From: Polyangiaceae bacterium
Lineage (GTDB): Bacteria > Myxococcota > Polyangia > Polyangiales > Polyangiaceae
Direction of reading: 5' to 3'
DNA: 7,549 bases
Assembly: GCA_025936205.1 (NCBI GenBank)
Contig: JAICTU010000450.1
Coordinates: 1 to 7,549 of the forward strand
The position numbers and the translations under genes are program-made. Positions 1 through 5,867 of the stretch are shown one piece after another. Each line of letters begins with the position of its first letter. The first letter of the stretch is position 1. The notes under the pieces were generated by a model. The model saw only the letters and a list, made by a program, of their open reading frames with translations, was not told where the DNA came from and searched no databases.

Positions 1-1
1 A

Positions 2-619
2 TTACAGCTGGGCGTCTCCGAGCTGCGAAGTTTCGTTCTGCAGCTCGTCGGCGCCGGCACCCAGCTCGGGCTCCAACAGCAACCAAGCGAAAAGCCAGGC
101 GCGCGCCAGCTCCGGTTGAGCATTTTCCCGATACAGCCTCGCGACGAGCAGGTTGGCTTCCGATGCGTGGGGAGCCAACCGCACCGAGTGCAGCGCGGCT
201 TCCAGTGCGGCGGCAGGCTGCTGTCCCGCCAGGCAACGCGCGCGCGCCGTCCAGGCCGGCGCATGAGGATCGAGCGCATTCGCGCGATCGAACAGGCGTA
301 GCGCGCGTGCCACGCTCTGCCGGCAGCCGAGTACGCCCAGGCGAGTCAGGATCTCCGGGCTCTGCCCGTCGCGCCCCAACGCCTGGCGATAGGCTTGCTC
401 GGCCCCCGCGAAGTCCCCATGCTCTTCGCGGTACACGCCTTCGGCGTACGCAGCGTAGGCTTCCGGCTGGATATAGCGGCCTTTCACCGCGTGCCCATCG
501 AATACGCGTTCAGTGCCGTGGCCGCTGCTGCAGGCGGTCAGCTCGAGGAGTGCCAACGCAAGCGCGAGCGCGGACCATGGCTGCGCGAAAAAGGGCTGAC
601 CACGGCCCGATCCGCTCAC
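2..619 (-). CDS. TPR-containing lipoprotein, last gene of the mevalonate operon
   Basis: This encodes a 205-residue protein starting at GTG (619) and ending in TAA (2-4). The start is chosen because the GTG overlaps the reductase stop in a GTGA quartet and puts a signal sequence directly at the N terminus; the reading frame stays open far upstream, but only antisense to the reductase gene. Residues 16-30 form a short hydrophobic Ala/Leu segment ending in the lipobox L27-T28-A29-C30, so lipidation at Cys30 is expected. The mature part is helical, with TPR-like units at roughly 53-86, 87-119, 121-153 and 155-187; the clearest is the first (AAYAEGVYREEHGDFAGAEQ). TPRs are protein-binding scaffolds, so an envelope role holding or assembling partners is inferred. 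No catalytic motif is seen. Its link with isoprenoid synthesis is by position only. Lipoprotein and TPR assignments are good; the specific function is unknown. Confidence 0.85.
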   Translation of the reverse strand: MSGSGRGQPFFAQPWSALALALALLELTACSSGHGTERVFDGHAVKGRYIQPEAYAAYAEGVYREEHGDFAGAEQAYRQALGRDGQSPEILTRLGVLGCRQSVARALRLFDRANALDPHAPAWTARARCLAGQQPAAALEAALHSVRLAPHASEANLLVARLYRENAQPELARAWLFAWLLLEPELGAGADELQNETSQLGDAQL

Positions 620-1908
620 GCGCCCCGCAGCTCTTTCAGGATGCGGCGCGCCGCCGCGACGTCGAAAGCACGGATGGCCGCCAGCGCGCTCGCCACGCGA
701 TCCACTTCCTCGTTCACGGCGCCGGCGGCGGTGGCCACCGAGCGCGCATGCAGAGACATGTGTCCGCGCTGGATGCCTTCGGTCGCGAGCGCCCGCAGCG
801 CGGCCAGATTCGACGCCAGCCCAGCGCTGGCTGCCAGCATCGCCAGATCGTCGGCAGAGGTGACCTGAGCCAGCTTCAGTGCGAGGCGCGCGGCGGGATG
901 GACCCGCAGCGTGCCCCCGACGATGCCGAGCGCCAGCGGCATCACCAGTTCTCCCGTCAGCAGGTCGCCGTCGCGGCGCCAGGTGGCGAGCGGACGATAG
1001 CGGCCCGAGCGGGCAGCAAACGCATGAGCACCAGCCTCCACGGCGCGATAGTCGTTGCCGGTGGCCACCACCACCGAATCCACGCCGTTCATGATGCCCT
1101 TGTTGTGCGTGGCGGCGCGGTACGGATCGCGTTCTGCGAAGCGCGACGCCTGCACGATGCCATCGACCACTTCCGTGCCGTCGAGGGGCGGCGTGGAGCC
1201 ATCTTCCGGGCGAGCCCGCAAGTCTTCCGCGCGGGCCACGCAGCGCACGCGCACGAGCCGCCGATCGCACAGATTCGAGAGAATGCGCAGGCCCAGGCGA
1301 CCACCCGCCTCACGCGCGACTTCACAGCCCAGCGCCTCGGCGACGGAGTTGGCGAGGTTGGCACCCATCGCATCCTTGCAGTCGAGATACACGTGTACGA
1401 CCAGCATGCCATCGCCGAGGTCGCGCACCTCCAGCGAACGCGGTCCGCCTCCGCGCGCCACCAACCCGGGCACGGCTTCCGCGGCCATGGCCAGCAACTC
1501 CAGCGTACGCCCACTCAGGCGATCGGCCGCCGCCACCGGATCGGCGACCTCCGTCAGCTGGATCTGAGCGGTCATCAGCGCTTCGCTGACGTCCGCTTGA
1601 AATCCGCCGGCGTTGCGCACGATGCGCGCGGCGTTGGATGCCGCGGCGATCACGCTCGGTTCCTCGACGACCATCGGCATCAGACGATCCTGGCCGTTGA
1701 GCCGCGCGTTCAAGGCAATGCCGAACGGCAATCCGTACGTCCCGAGCACGTTTTCGACGATCTTGTCGGCGAGGGCCGGGTCGAGCCCGCCCTGGTCGAG
1801 GCCCTGCACCAGTTCGTCGAAGGCTACGCCCGCCACGTCCGCGACGGCGCGCCGCCGCTCGACCAGGGGCAAGCGGTAGAAACCAGAGATGCGCGATTCA
1901 CGGGCCAC
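616..1908 (-). CDS. mvaA: Hydroxymethylglutaryl-CoA reductase, class II
   Basis: This 430-residue cytoplasmic enzyme reduces HMG-CoA to mevalonate, the committed step of the mevalonate route. It aligns along its whole length with the class II enzyme of Pseudomonas mevalonii (428 residues, recalled from memory). Visible motifs are ENVLG (52-56), MVVEEPSV (79-86) with catalytic Glu83, the dinucleotide-binding DAMGAN (179-184), THNKGIMNG (267-275) with catalytic Lys270, TGNDYRAVEAGAHA (283-296) with catalytic Asp286, and RGHMSLHAR (381-389) with catalytic His383, followed by the C-terminal flap domain. The start is GTG at 1908; the N terminus (ARESRISGF) matches the family, and the start lies inside the last codons of the upstream kinase (11-bp overlap). 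No good Shine-Dalgarno is present, consistent with coupled translation. The residue matching Asp146, which excludes NADP in P. mevalonii, is Val146, so NADPH use is possible. There are no membrane segments, unlike eukaryotic class I enzymes. Confidence 0.97.
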   Translation of the reverse strand: MARESRISGFYRLPLVERRRAVADVAGVAFDELVQGLDQGGLDPALADKIVENVLGTYGLPFGIALNARLNGQDRLMPMVVEEPSVIAAASNAARIVRNAGGFQADVSEALMTAQIQLTEVADPVAAADRLSGRTLELLAMAAEAVPGLVARGGGPRSLEVRDLGDGMLVVHVYLDCKDAMGANLANSVAEALGCEVAREAGGRLGLRILSNLCDRRLVRVRCVARAEDLRARPEDGSTPPLDGTEVVDGIVQASRFAERDPYRAATHNKGIMNGVDSVVVATGNDYRAVEAGAHAFAARSGRYRPLATWRRDGDLLTGELVMPLALGIVGGTLRVHPAARLALKLAQVTSADDLAMLAASAGLASNLAALRALATEGIQRGHMSLHARSVATAAGAVNEEVDRVASALAAIRAFDVAAARRILKELRGA

Positions 1909-2818
1909 GGTCGGGAAGACTTTCTGGGGAACATCGATGCACGCCGCGGGCGTGTATCGTCAGTGGGAGCAGATGATGGTCCAGCGATGCCGCGAGATCA
2001 CGGAACTCGCGGGGGGACGGGCGGTTTGAGACCCAGAGTACGATATCACCACCGCCCGCCCCGGAAGGGAGCACTACTGCACCAGCGCCCGCCGCGCGCG
2101 ACAGCCGTTCTGCTTCCGGCGTGACGATGGGAATGGCCGCGGCCTGGCCGAGCGCCACGAAGCCGGCCCGCTGCAGCTCCAATTCGGCAATCAGGTCCGG
2201 CGTTTGCCCGCTTCGCAGCGCGTCGCTGGCGCGCTCGGCCGCTGCGCGGAGAGCGCCGAACAGAGCCGCGTGCTCGGCGGGAGCGCGAGCGCGGAACCGA
2301 GCGACCGCCTGGAGAAACTCAGCGGTGGAGGCGGCGACGGCGCTGGCCCAGGCTTCGACGACCAGGGTGCGCGGGAGAACCAACGGCTCGACCTCCAGGC
2401 GACCGTCAGCGCTGCGGCGCGCCAGCAGTGTGCCGCCCCAGGTGCTGGCGGCCACATCGATCCCGCTGCCGCCGCCTTGTGCCTGCTGGTGTGCGGCGAG
2501 CGCCGTGCCGAAGAGCGCCTGGCGCAGGTCCTCGTCGGAAGAAAACTGTCGTGGATCGGCCGCCGCCAACGACGCGACCAGGATGGCGGCGCTGGAGCCG
2601 AGCCCCAGCTTGCGGCCCCCGGAGCGCAGCGCCGAGGCATCGAAAGCTGGCGCCGCCACGCCGGGCAGGGCAACGCGCACCTCCGGCGTCACGAAGTCCG
2701 CGAGCTGCGCGCTGTCGCAGCAAACGTAGCGATCCACCGCCGTGACCAGGGCAGGGGCTCCTTCCAGCACGCTGTAGGCACCGGACAGGACGAGCTTGCC
2801 GGGAGCACAGGCCTTCAT
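1898..2818 (-). CDS. mvaK2: GHMP kinase, probable phosphomevalonate kinase
   Basis: This 306-residue GHMP-superfamily kinase most likely phosphorylates mevalonate-5-phosphate to the 5-diphosphate with ATP in the cytoplasm. The N-terminal motif is CAPGKLVLSGAYSVLEG (4-20) leading to AVDRYV (27-32), as in phosphomevalonate kinases; mevalonate kinases usually have a GEHAVV-type sequence here. The ATP loop is KLGLGSSAA (70-78), with the Lys before GLGSS typical of phosphomevalonate kinases. GGGSGIDVAAS (116-126) supplies the probable catalytic Asp121, and PSGAGGGD (251-258) is the C-terminal GHMP motif. It is somewhat short for the family (about 335 residues in Streptococcus pneumoniae). The ATG at 2818 overlaps the decarboxylase stop as ATGA, and the 3' end overlaps the reductase start by 11 bp. 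GHMP membership is certain. Choosing phosphomevalonate over mevalonate as substrate rests on motifs and on its place between mvaD and mvaA. Confidence 0.88.
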   Translation of the reverse strand: MKACAPGKLVLSGAYSVLEGAPALVTAVDRYVCCDSAQLADFVTPEVRVALPGVAAPAFDASALRSGGRKLGLGSSAAILVASLAAADPRQFSSDEDLRQALFGTALAAHQQAQGGGSGIDVAASTWGGTLLARRSADGRLEVEPLVLPRTLVVEAWASAVAASTAEFLQAVARFRARAPAEHAALFGALRAAAERASDALRSGQTPDLIAELELQRAGFVALGQAAAIPIVTPEAERLSRAAGAGAVVLPSGAGGGDIVLWVSNRPSPREFRDLAASLDHHLLPLTIHARGVHRCSPESLPDRGP

Positions 2819-3843
2819 GGCTCGCTGACGACGCGCGCTCCATCTCCGATACCGCTCGTGATCACGCGCTGCACTCCGGGTACGGCCTGCAGCGCCGCGC
2901 TGACGCCCGCGCTCAGCTCGCGCGTGGTCAACGCCTTGACGTGCGGTCCGGCATCGATCGTGAAGTACACGAACGTGCCGTCGCGGCGCAGTTCGCGCAC
3001 GCACTGCAAAGCGGCGACGGTCGCGGCATTCCAGTACAGCAGGGCGGGCCGCGCCGCGAGCATGCAGGCATGCATCAGCAGCGTGCTGTGCTCCATGGCT
3101 TCTCCCAGCCGCTGCAGATCTCCGGCGAGCAACGCTGCACGAACTTCCTCGTAGGCGAGCGGGGCGCTGTCGCGAAAGCTCGCGTAGTACGGGCTGCTGC
3201 GCTGAGTGAGCTGCATGGCGGAAGTGGATCCGACCGGTTTGGGTCCTGGATCGGTGACCGCCACGATCATCATCCAATCGCGAGCTACGGCCGGTACCTC
3301 CAGCGGCCGCGCAGAGCTGCCACCGGCTTCGATCGCGGCAAATCCGCCGAAGATCGAGCGCGCCGCGGAAACGGAGGCGGAGCGCGCCAGATCGCTGAGC
3401 TGCGCCAGGTTCGGGCTCAGGCCCGCAGCGGCGCTGGCAGCGACGGCGAGTGCCGCGAATCCGGAGGCGCTGGAGGCCAATCCGGACGCAGTGGGGAAAT
3501 CATTCTGCGACTCCACGCGCGCACGGGTCTGGAGCCCTGCGGCGGCCCGCACCCGATCGAGCAGCGCGACGACCTTGGTGCAGGCGGCGGGCTCCTGCAG
3601 CTTGCCGTTCAGCAGGAGCTGGTCCGTTGTCGCAGCCGGCTCGAATGCCACGCGGGTCACGGTCGTCAGCGCCGCGAGCGTCATGGACAGGCTCGGCACG
3701 TCGGGCAGGTTGAGCGCCATGTCCCGCTTACCCCAGTACTTGGCGAGCGCGATGTTGGAGTGGGCGAGGGCCCGGCAGGATCCGGGGGCTGTCGCGCCGG
3801 GCTGCGAGGTGTCCTCGAGAGAGGGGGGCATCACGGATGGCAT
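2815..3843 (-). CDS. mvaD: Diphosphomevalonate decarboxylase
   Basis: This 342-residue GHMP-superfamily enzyme converts mevalonate-5-diphosphate plus ATP to isopentenyl diphosphate, CO2, ADP and phosphate. The family signature AHSNIALAKYWGKRD lies at 27-41, the ATP-binding loop NDFPTASGLASSASGFAAL at 114-132, and SARSIFGGF at 159-167 carries the conserved Arg162. VYFTIDAGPH (292-301) supplies the catalytic Asp297. Keeping this Asp argues for a true decarboxylase rather than a mevalonate 3-kinase, in which it is lost. The usual Asn after DAGP is His301. Three in-frame starts cluster at the 5' end: ATG 3843 (used here), GTG 3834 (4-bp overlap with the upstream stop) and ATG 3831 (1-bp overlap); they differ by at most four residues. 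None has a clear ribosome binding site, although GGAAG lies 11 nt before the first. The gene overlaps the upstream lipoprotein gene and, by ATGA, the downstream kinase gene. Confidence 0.96.
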   Translation of the reverse strand: MPSVMPPSLEDTSQPGATAPGSCRALAHSNIALAKYWGKRDMALNLPDVPSLSMTLAALTTVTRVAFEPAATTDQLLLNGKLQEPAACTKVVALLDRVRAAAGLQTRARVESQNDFPTASGLASSASGFAALAVAASAAAGLSPNLAQLSDLARSASVSAARSIFGGFAAIEAGGSSARPLEVPAVARDWMMIVAVTDPGPKPVGSTSAMQLTQRSSPYYASFRDSAPLAYEEVRAALLAGDLQRLGEAMEHSTLLMHACMLAARPALLYWNAATVAALQCVRELRRDGTFVYFTIDAGPHVKALTTRELSAGVSAALQAVPGVQRVITSGIGDGARVVSEP

Positions 3844-4289
3844 AGGCCGTTCAACTTCCGTACCAGCGAGGCTTCCCGGTTGGCCTCGCCCTTGGCTTGA
3901 GTGCGCAGGCGATTGAGCCGCGTTTCCTTCTCGGCTTCTTCTTCGGGGGTGCTCGACGGCTTGTCGAGCTCCTCCGCGAAGAGCCGGCTCTGGTGCGCGG
4001 CCCGTTGGATCAACTCGCGATAGGAGCTGAAGAGCTTGCTCAACGCAGGATCCTCGGAACTCGCTCCCTCCAGCTGCTTGCCCAGTGCCTCGTACGCGTC
4101 GGCGAGCTGCACGTAGGTCGCGGGGCTGGCACCGGCGTCCGGATCGTGAGCGAGCTGGCTGAAGCTCCCGTTGACCGTATCGATGACGCGCTTGCACTCA
4201 TGGACACGCCGGAGGGAGCTGCATCCCGCCAGAGCGACGGGCACGAGGACGGCGCAGATCACGCTGCACGGCAGTTTCTTCAATCTCAT
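3831..4289 (-). CDS. Small helical lipoprotein, first gene of the mevalonate operon
   Basis: I do not recognise a named family. The 152-residue product starts at ATG 4289 with basic residues (MRLKK), a hydrophobic stretch, and the canonical lipobox L20-A21-G22-C23, so it should be a lipid-anchored envelope protein. That signal decides the start; an upstream ATG at 4376 would add 29 residues unlike any signal peptide. The mature chain looks largely helical. Residues about 88-145 are rich in Glu, Lys, Arg and Ala and may form an amphipathic helix or coiled coil, broken by a Pro/Ser segment near 111-115. Two further cysteines, Cys32 near the anchor and Cys150 three residues from the end, could form a disulfide closing a helical hairpin. 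Its stop overlaps the mvaD start region, so it is very likely co-translated with mvaD. No enzymatic motif is visible and its role is unknown. Confidence 0.82.
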   Translation of the reverse strand: MRLKKLPCSVICAVLVPVALAGCSSLRRVHECKRVIDTVNGSFSQLAHDPDAGASPATYVQLADAYEALGKQLEGASSEDPALSKLFSSYRELIQRAAHQSRLFAEELDKPSSTPEEEAEKETRLNRLRTQAKGEANREASLVRKLNGLCHP

Positions 4290-4320
4290 CGCTGGCCCGC
4301 GGTCGGCACTGGAGAGGCAG

Positions 4321-4348
4321 CCTATAACGCAGCATCTCCGTGTGCCTA
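4321..4348 (-). promoter_or_regulatory. Candidate promoter for the lipoprotein-mvaD-mvaK2-mvaA-TPR operon
   Basis: Read on the minus strand, TAGGCA (4348-4343), a 16-nt spacer and TATAGG (4326-4321) resemble a sigma-70 type promoter, each hexamer matching consensus at four of six positions. It lies in the only gap (4290-4400) before the overlapping gene run and would give a leader of about 25 nt before ATG 4289. The A/T-rich GTTATAGG stands out in G+C-rich surroundings. This is a pattern match only; the operon could instead be read through from the yraN gene upstream. Confidence 0.35.
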
Positions 4349-4400
4349 CCTTCGAGTTCAGATCGCGGGCGCGCACACCGGCACACCGTCTGAAGAGACC

Positions 4401-4775
4401 TCAGAACGCGGCTGCCACGTAGTCCACGCGGGCCGCCGTGCCCTCGAAGTGCACGCTCGCCGCGTCGAAGCGCAGGTGTACCGCGCTGGGATCCTGCTGA
4501 AAGCGCTCGCGCCACAGCCGCTGGCCGGCTCGTCGGATCCTCTCGCGTTTGGCGACGGTCAAGCTACCGAAGCCCGAGGTCCACGCGCCCGCGCCGCGTG
4601 TCCGCACCTCGACGACCACGATCAGCTCGCCGCGCCGGGCCACAACGTCCAGCTCCAGACGGCCGAAGCGCAGGTTGCGCGCGACGATGGCGAAGCCGGA
4701 TCGCTCCAGAAACTCGGCCACCGCCGCTTCTGCGCGTTGCCCGAGGGCGCCTCTCGGACCCCCCGGCGCCGTCAC
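4401..4775 (-). CDS. yraN: YraN/UPF0102 family protein, predicted endonuclease fold
   Basis: This 124-residue cytoplasmic protein belongs to the conserved YraN (UPF0102) family, which has a PD-(D/E)XK/Holliday-resolvase-like fold; its cellular role is not settled. The family pattern is visible in order: GALGQRAEAAVAEFLERSGF (9-28), VARNLRFGRLELDVVARR (31-48) with the metal-ligand candidate Asp43, LIVVVEVRTR (51-60) with Glu56 and Arg58, and a conserved Lys at 76. The Arg where many members have Lys is also found in E. coli YraN (FVEVR), so the site is probably intact. The start is GTG 4775, 4 nt after the stop of the preceding lipoprotein gene; length and N terminus fit the family (about 115-130 residues). 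In many bacteria yraN sits near rnhB or in lpoA-yraN-diaA clusters; here it follows an unrelated lipoprotein gene. The gene ends 111 nt before the next minus-strand start. Confidence 0.9.
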   Translation of the reverse strand: MTAPGGPRGALGQRAEAAVAEFLERSGFAIVARNLRFGRLELDVVARRGELIVVVEVRTRGAGAWTSGFGSLTVAKRERIRRAGQRLWRERFQQDPSAVHLRFDAASVHFEGTAARVDYVAAAF

Positions 4776-4779
4776 AAGC

Positions 4780-5451
4780 TCAGCCCGCCGGGCGCGGCGG
4801 AGTGCCGCAAGTCTGATCGTTCGGACCGGGCTTGTTGGGGTCTGCCGGCACGGAGCACACGCTCTGGTCCACGCGCGCCGGGTCGACGTTCGAGCCCTTG
4901 CGGATGCAATAGGAACCGGCGAGCTGGCCCTGGCCCTCATTCGCATTCTGATCCGACACGACCTCGGTGCACTCGAAGCCGCTCGGGCACTCGCAGTATC
5001 GGGCATTCGGATCCTTCCCGTCACAGCGGCAGGAGCAGTAGACGGCCACATCCGGCGGCCGCTCGGTCCGCTGCGGTAGCACTGGCACCTTCACGTAGCC
5101 GCCGAAGTTCGGAACCTCGCAGGGCAGACCGTGCGTCACCGTCGTGGAGGTGGGATCGGGGGGGGTGCCGTTCGTGCCGTACGGGCAGCTCACGCGGCCT
5201 TGGAATTTATTTACCAAGCAGACGCGCGTCTCGCACTGGAACGATCGGCTCTCGACGTTGACCTCTCCGAGCGAAAAGCCGGAGAACGTATCGAAGAACT
5301 CATCTTCGGGGGTACAGGGATCTCCCACGCCGCCGCTTTCACAGCCGAAGCCGCCGAGCAGGAGCAGCGCGGCGCCGAGCGCACGCAGCGCGCTGTTGGC
5401 GTTGGAGGTGCCGAGACGTGGGACAGAGAGCTTGGATTTGGCGCGACCCAT
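4780..5451 (-). CDS. Cysteine-rich lipoprotein, uncharacterised
   Basis: The 223-residue product begins at ATG 5451, the only in-frame ATG giving a sensible signal sequence. The N terminus is basic with a hydrophobic stretch (ALRALGAALLLLGGFGC, 21-37); lipidation at Cys37 is likely, although GFGC is a non-standard lipobox. The mature part holds 14 more cysteines (46, 73, 78, 89, 111, 139, 141, 143, 153, 155, 161, 182, 199, 215), an even number that suggests up to seven disulfides. The cluster YCSCRC (138-143) and YCECPSGFEC (152-161) resembles the spacing of small disulfide-bonded extracellular modules. Another distinctive segment is VESRSFQCETRVCLVN (66-81). The chain is rich in Pro, Gly, Asp and Thr with little predicted helix. 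It is probably a surface or periplasmic lipoprotein of a myxobacterial type, function unknown. Only 4 nt separate it from yraN downstream. Its promoter appears to give an almost leaderless transcript. Confidence 0.88.
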   Translation of the reverse strand: MGRAKSKLSVPRLGTSNANSALRALGAALLLLGGFGCESGGVGDPCTPEDEFFDTFSGFSLGEVNVESRSFQCETRVCLVNKFQGRVSCPYGTNGTPPDPTSTTVTHGLPCEVPNFGGYVKVPVLPQRTERPPDVAVYCSCRCDGKDPNARYCECPSGFECTEVVSDQNANEGQGQLAGSYCIRKGSNVDPARVDQSVCSVPADPNKPGPNDQTCGTPPRPAG

Positions 5452-5460
5452 TGCGCGAGC

Positions 5461-5469
5461 TGTATAGCA
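5461..5469 (-). promoter_or_regulatory. Candidate extended -10 promoter of the Cys-rich lipoprotein gene
   Basis: On the minus strand TGC-TATACA (5469-5461) matches an extended -10 element (TGN plus a 4/6 hexamer). No convincing -35 is seen, which extended -10 promoters can do without. Only 9 nt separate TATACA from ATG 5451, so the transcript would have a leader of about 1-3 nt or none, agreeing with the absence of a Shine-Dalgarno there. Confidence 0.35.
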
Positions 5470-5685
5470 CGACAAATCAGACCCGGTAGAAGCATTAGGG
5501 AGCATGGACCCTCGAGTGGGGTGCGCGAGCGGGGTGATGGCGCACTTCGAGCGGGAGTGTCGCGACGCTCGACGATCCGTCTCGGTTCGCGTGCGGCGTG
5601 AGCTCGGTGCGCTCGGGCGGTTCCTGCTCAGCCCGGTGCTCCGAGTCGACCCCCGGCGGGGTGGCAGCCAGCGACAGTTGGCGCA

Positions 5686-5722
5686 GCGCGCCGTCACGCG
5701 TCGGCGCGCGTGCACGGCGCGC
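5686..5722 (+). other. Hairpin with two alternative 3' arms
   Basis: GCGCGCCG (5686-5693) is perfectly complementary to CGGCGCGC at 5702-5709 (8-bp stem, 8-nt loop). It is equally complementary to a second CGGCGCGC at 5715-5722, so two mutually exclusive stems can form. A smaller hairpin, ACCCC-CGGC-GGGGT (5649-5662), lies just before it and a terminator-like stem just after. The pairing is directly visible; whether it is transcribed or functional is not known, and G+C-rich DNA makes some such pairing by chance. Confidence 0.4.
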
Positions 5723-5727
5723 GTGCC
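5702..5727 (+). repeat. 13-bp tandem duplication
   Basis: CGGCGCGCGTGCA (5702-5714) is followed directly by CGGCGCGCGTGCC (5715-5727); 12 of 13 positions are identical. Each copy carries the 3' arm of the adjacent hairpin. It could be a simple replication-slippage duplication. Confidence 0.75.
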
Positions 5728-5731
5728 CAGG

Positions 5732-5753
5732 AGGGCCGTTGGGTCGGCCCTTT
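5732..5753 (+). terminator. Candidate intrinsic terminator, rightward
   Basis: AGGGCCG (5732-5738), loop TTGGGT, and CGGCCCT (5745-5751) form a perfect 7-bp G+C-rich stem followed by TT (with the stem's last T, TTT at 5751-5753) and then CCC. The short T-run favours the plus strand; the minus strand has no T-run after the stem. No plus-strand gene upstream is evident, so it would end an unannotated RNA or read-through transcription. The short tract makes it a weak terminator at best. Confidence 0.35.
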
Positions 5754-5839
5754 CCCTACACGGCTCGTTTCCCTTGGCAGCGAGGTTCGAGGAGTCCCGC
5801 GCGGCCTCGGAGTGCCGTCTCGAGCCGCCGGATGCCAGC

Positions 5840-5867
5840 TTGACAAGCCAACTTGGAGATATCTAAC
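5840..5867 (+). promoter_or_regulatory. Candidate sigma-70-type promoter, rightward
   Basis: A perfect -35 hexamer TTGACA (5840-5845) is followed after 16 nt by TCTAAC (5862-5867), which matches the -10 consensus at four of six positions; TAACAT with an 18-nt spacer is an alternative. The stretch is A/T-rich compared with its surroundings, and CCAACTTGG (5848-5856), an interrupted palindrome, lies in the spacer where a regulator could bind. Transcription would start near 5875, giving a leader of about 400 nt for the TPR gene at 6280, or a separate RNA. This rests on pattern matching alone. Confidence 0.4.

Noticed and set aside
163..2124. 653-codon open frame on the plus strand
   Set aside because: It runs antisense to HMG-CoA reductase and parts of its neighbours; the product is Arg/His/Pro-rich without recognisable motifs, while the minus-strand genes have full family signatures.
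1898..2818. Reading the GHMP kinase as mevalonate kinase or galactokinase
   Set aside because: It lacks the GEHAVV-type motif of mevalonate kinase and galactokinase signatures, while KLGLGSSAA and AVDRYV fit phosphomevalonate kinase, as does its position next to mvaD and mvaA.
4376..4403. TCTGA/TCAGA stem after yraN as a terminator
   Set aside because: Only five base pairs with no following T-run on the minus strand; too weak to support.
3897..5261. 454-codon plus-strand open frame
   Set aside because: It spans three well-supported minus-strand genes and their gap in the opposite direction; low-complexity Arg/Ser-rich tail, typical of a shadow frame.
5773..5803. tRNA-like T-loop (GGTTCGAGG) in the intergenic region
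   Set aside because: The flanking bases do not form a T-stem and no acceptor, D or anticodon arms could be placed around it.
5504..5866. 120-codon plus-strand frame in the intergenic region
   Set aside because: Arg-rich, no ribosome binding site seen, and it runs through the tandem repeat, hairpins and terminator-like stem; no protein-like features.
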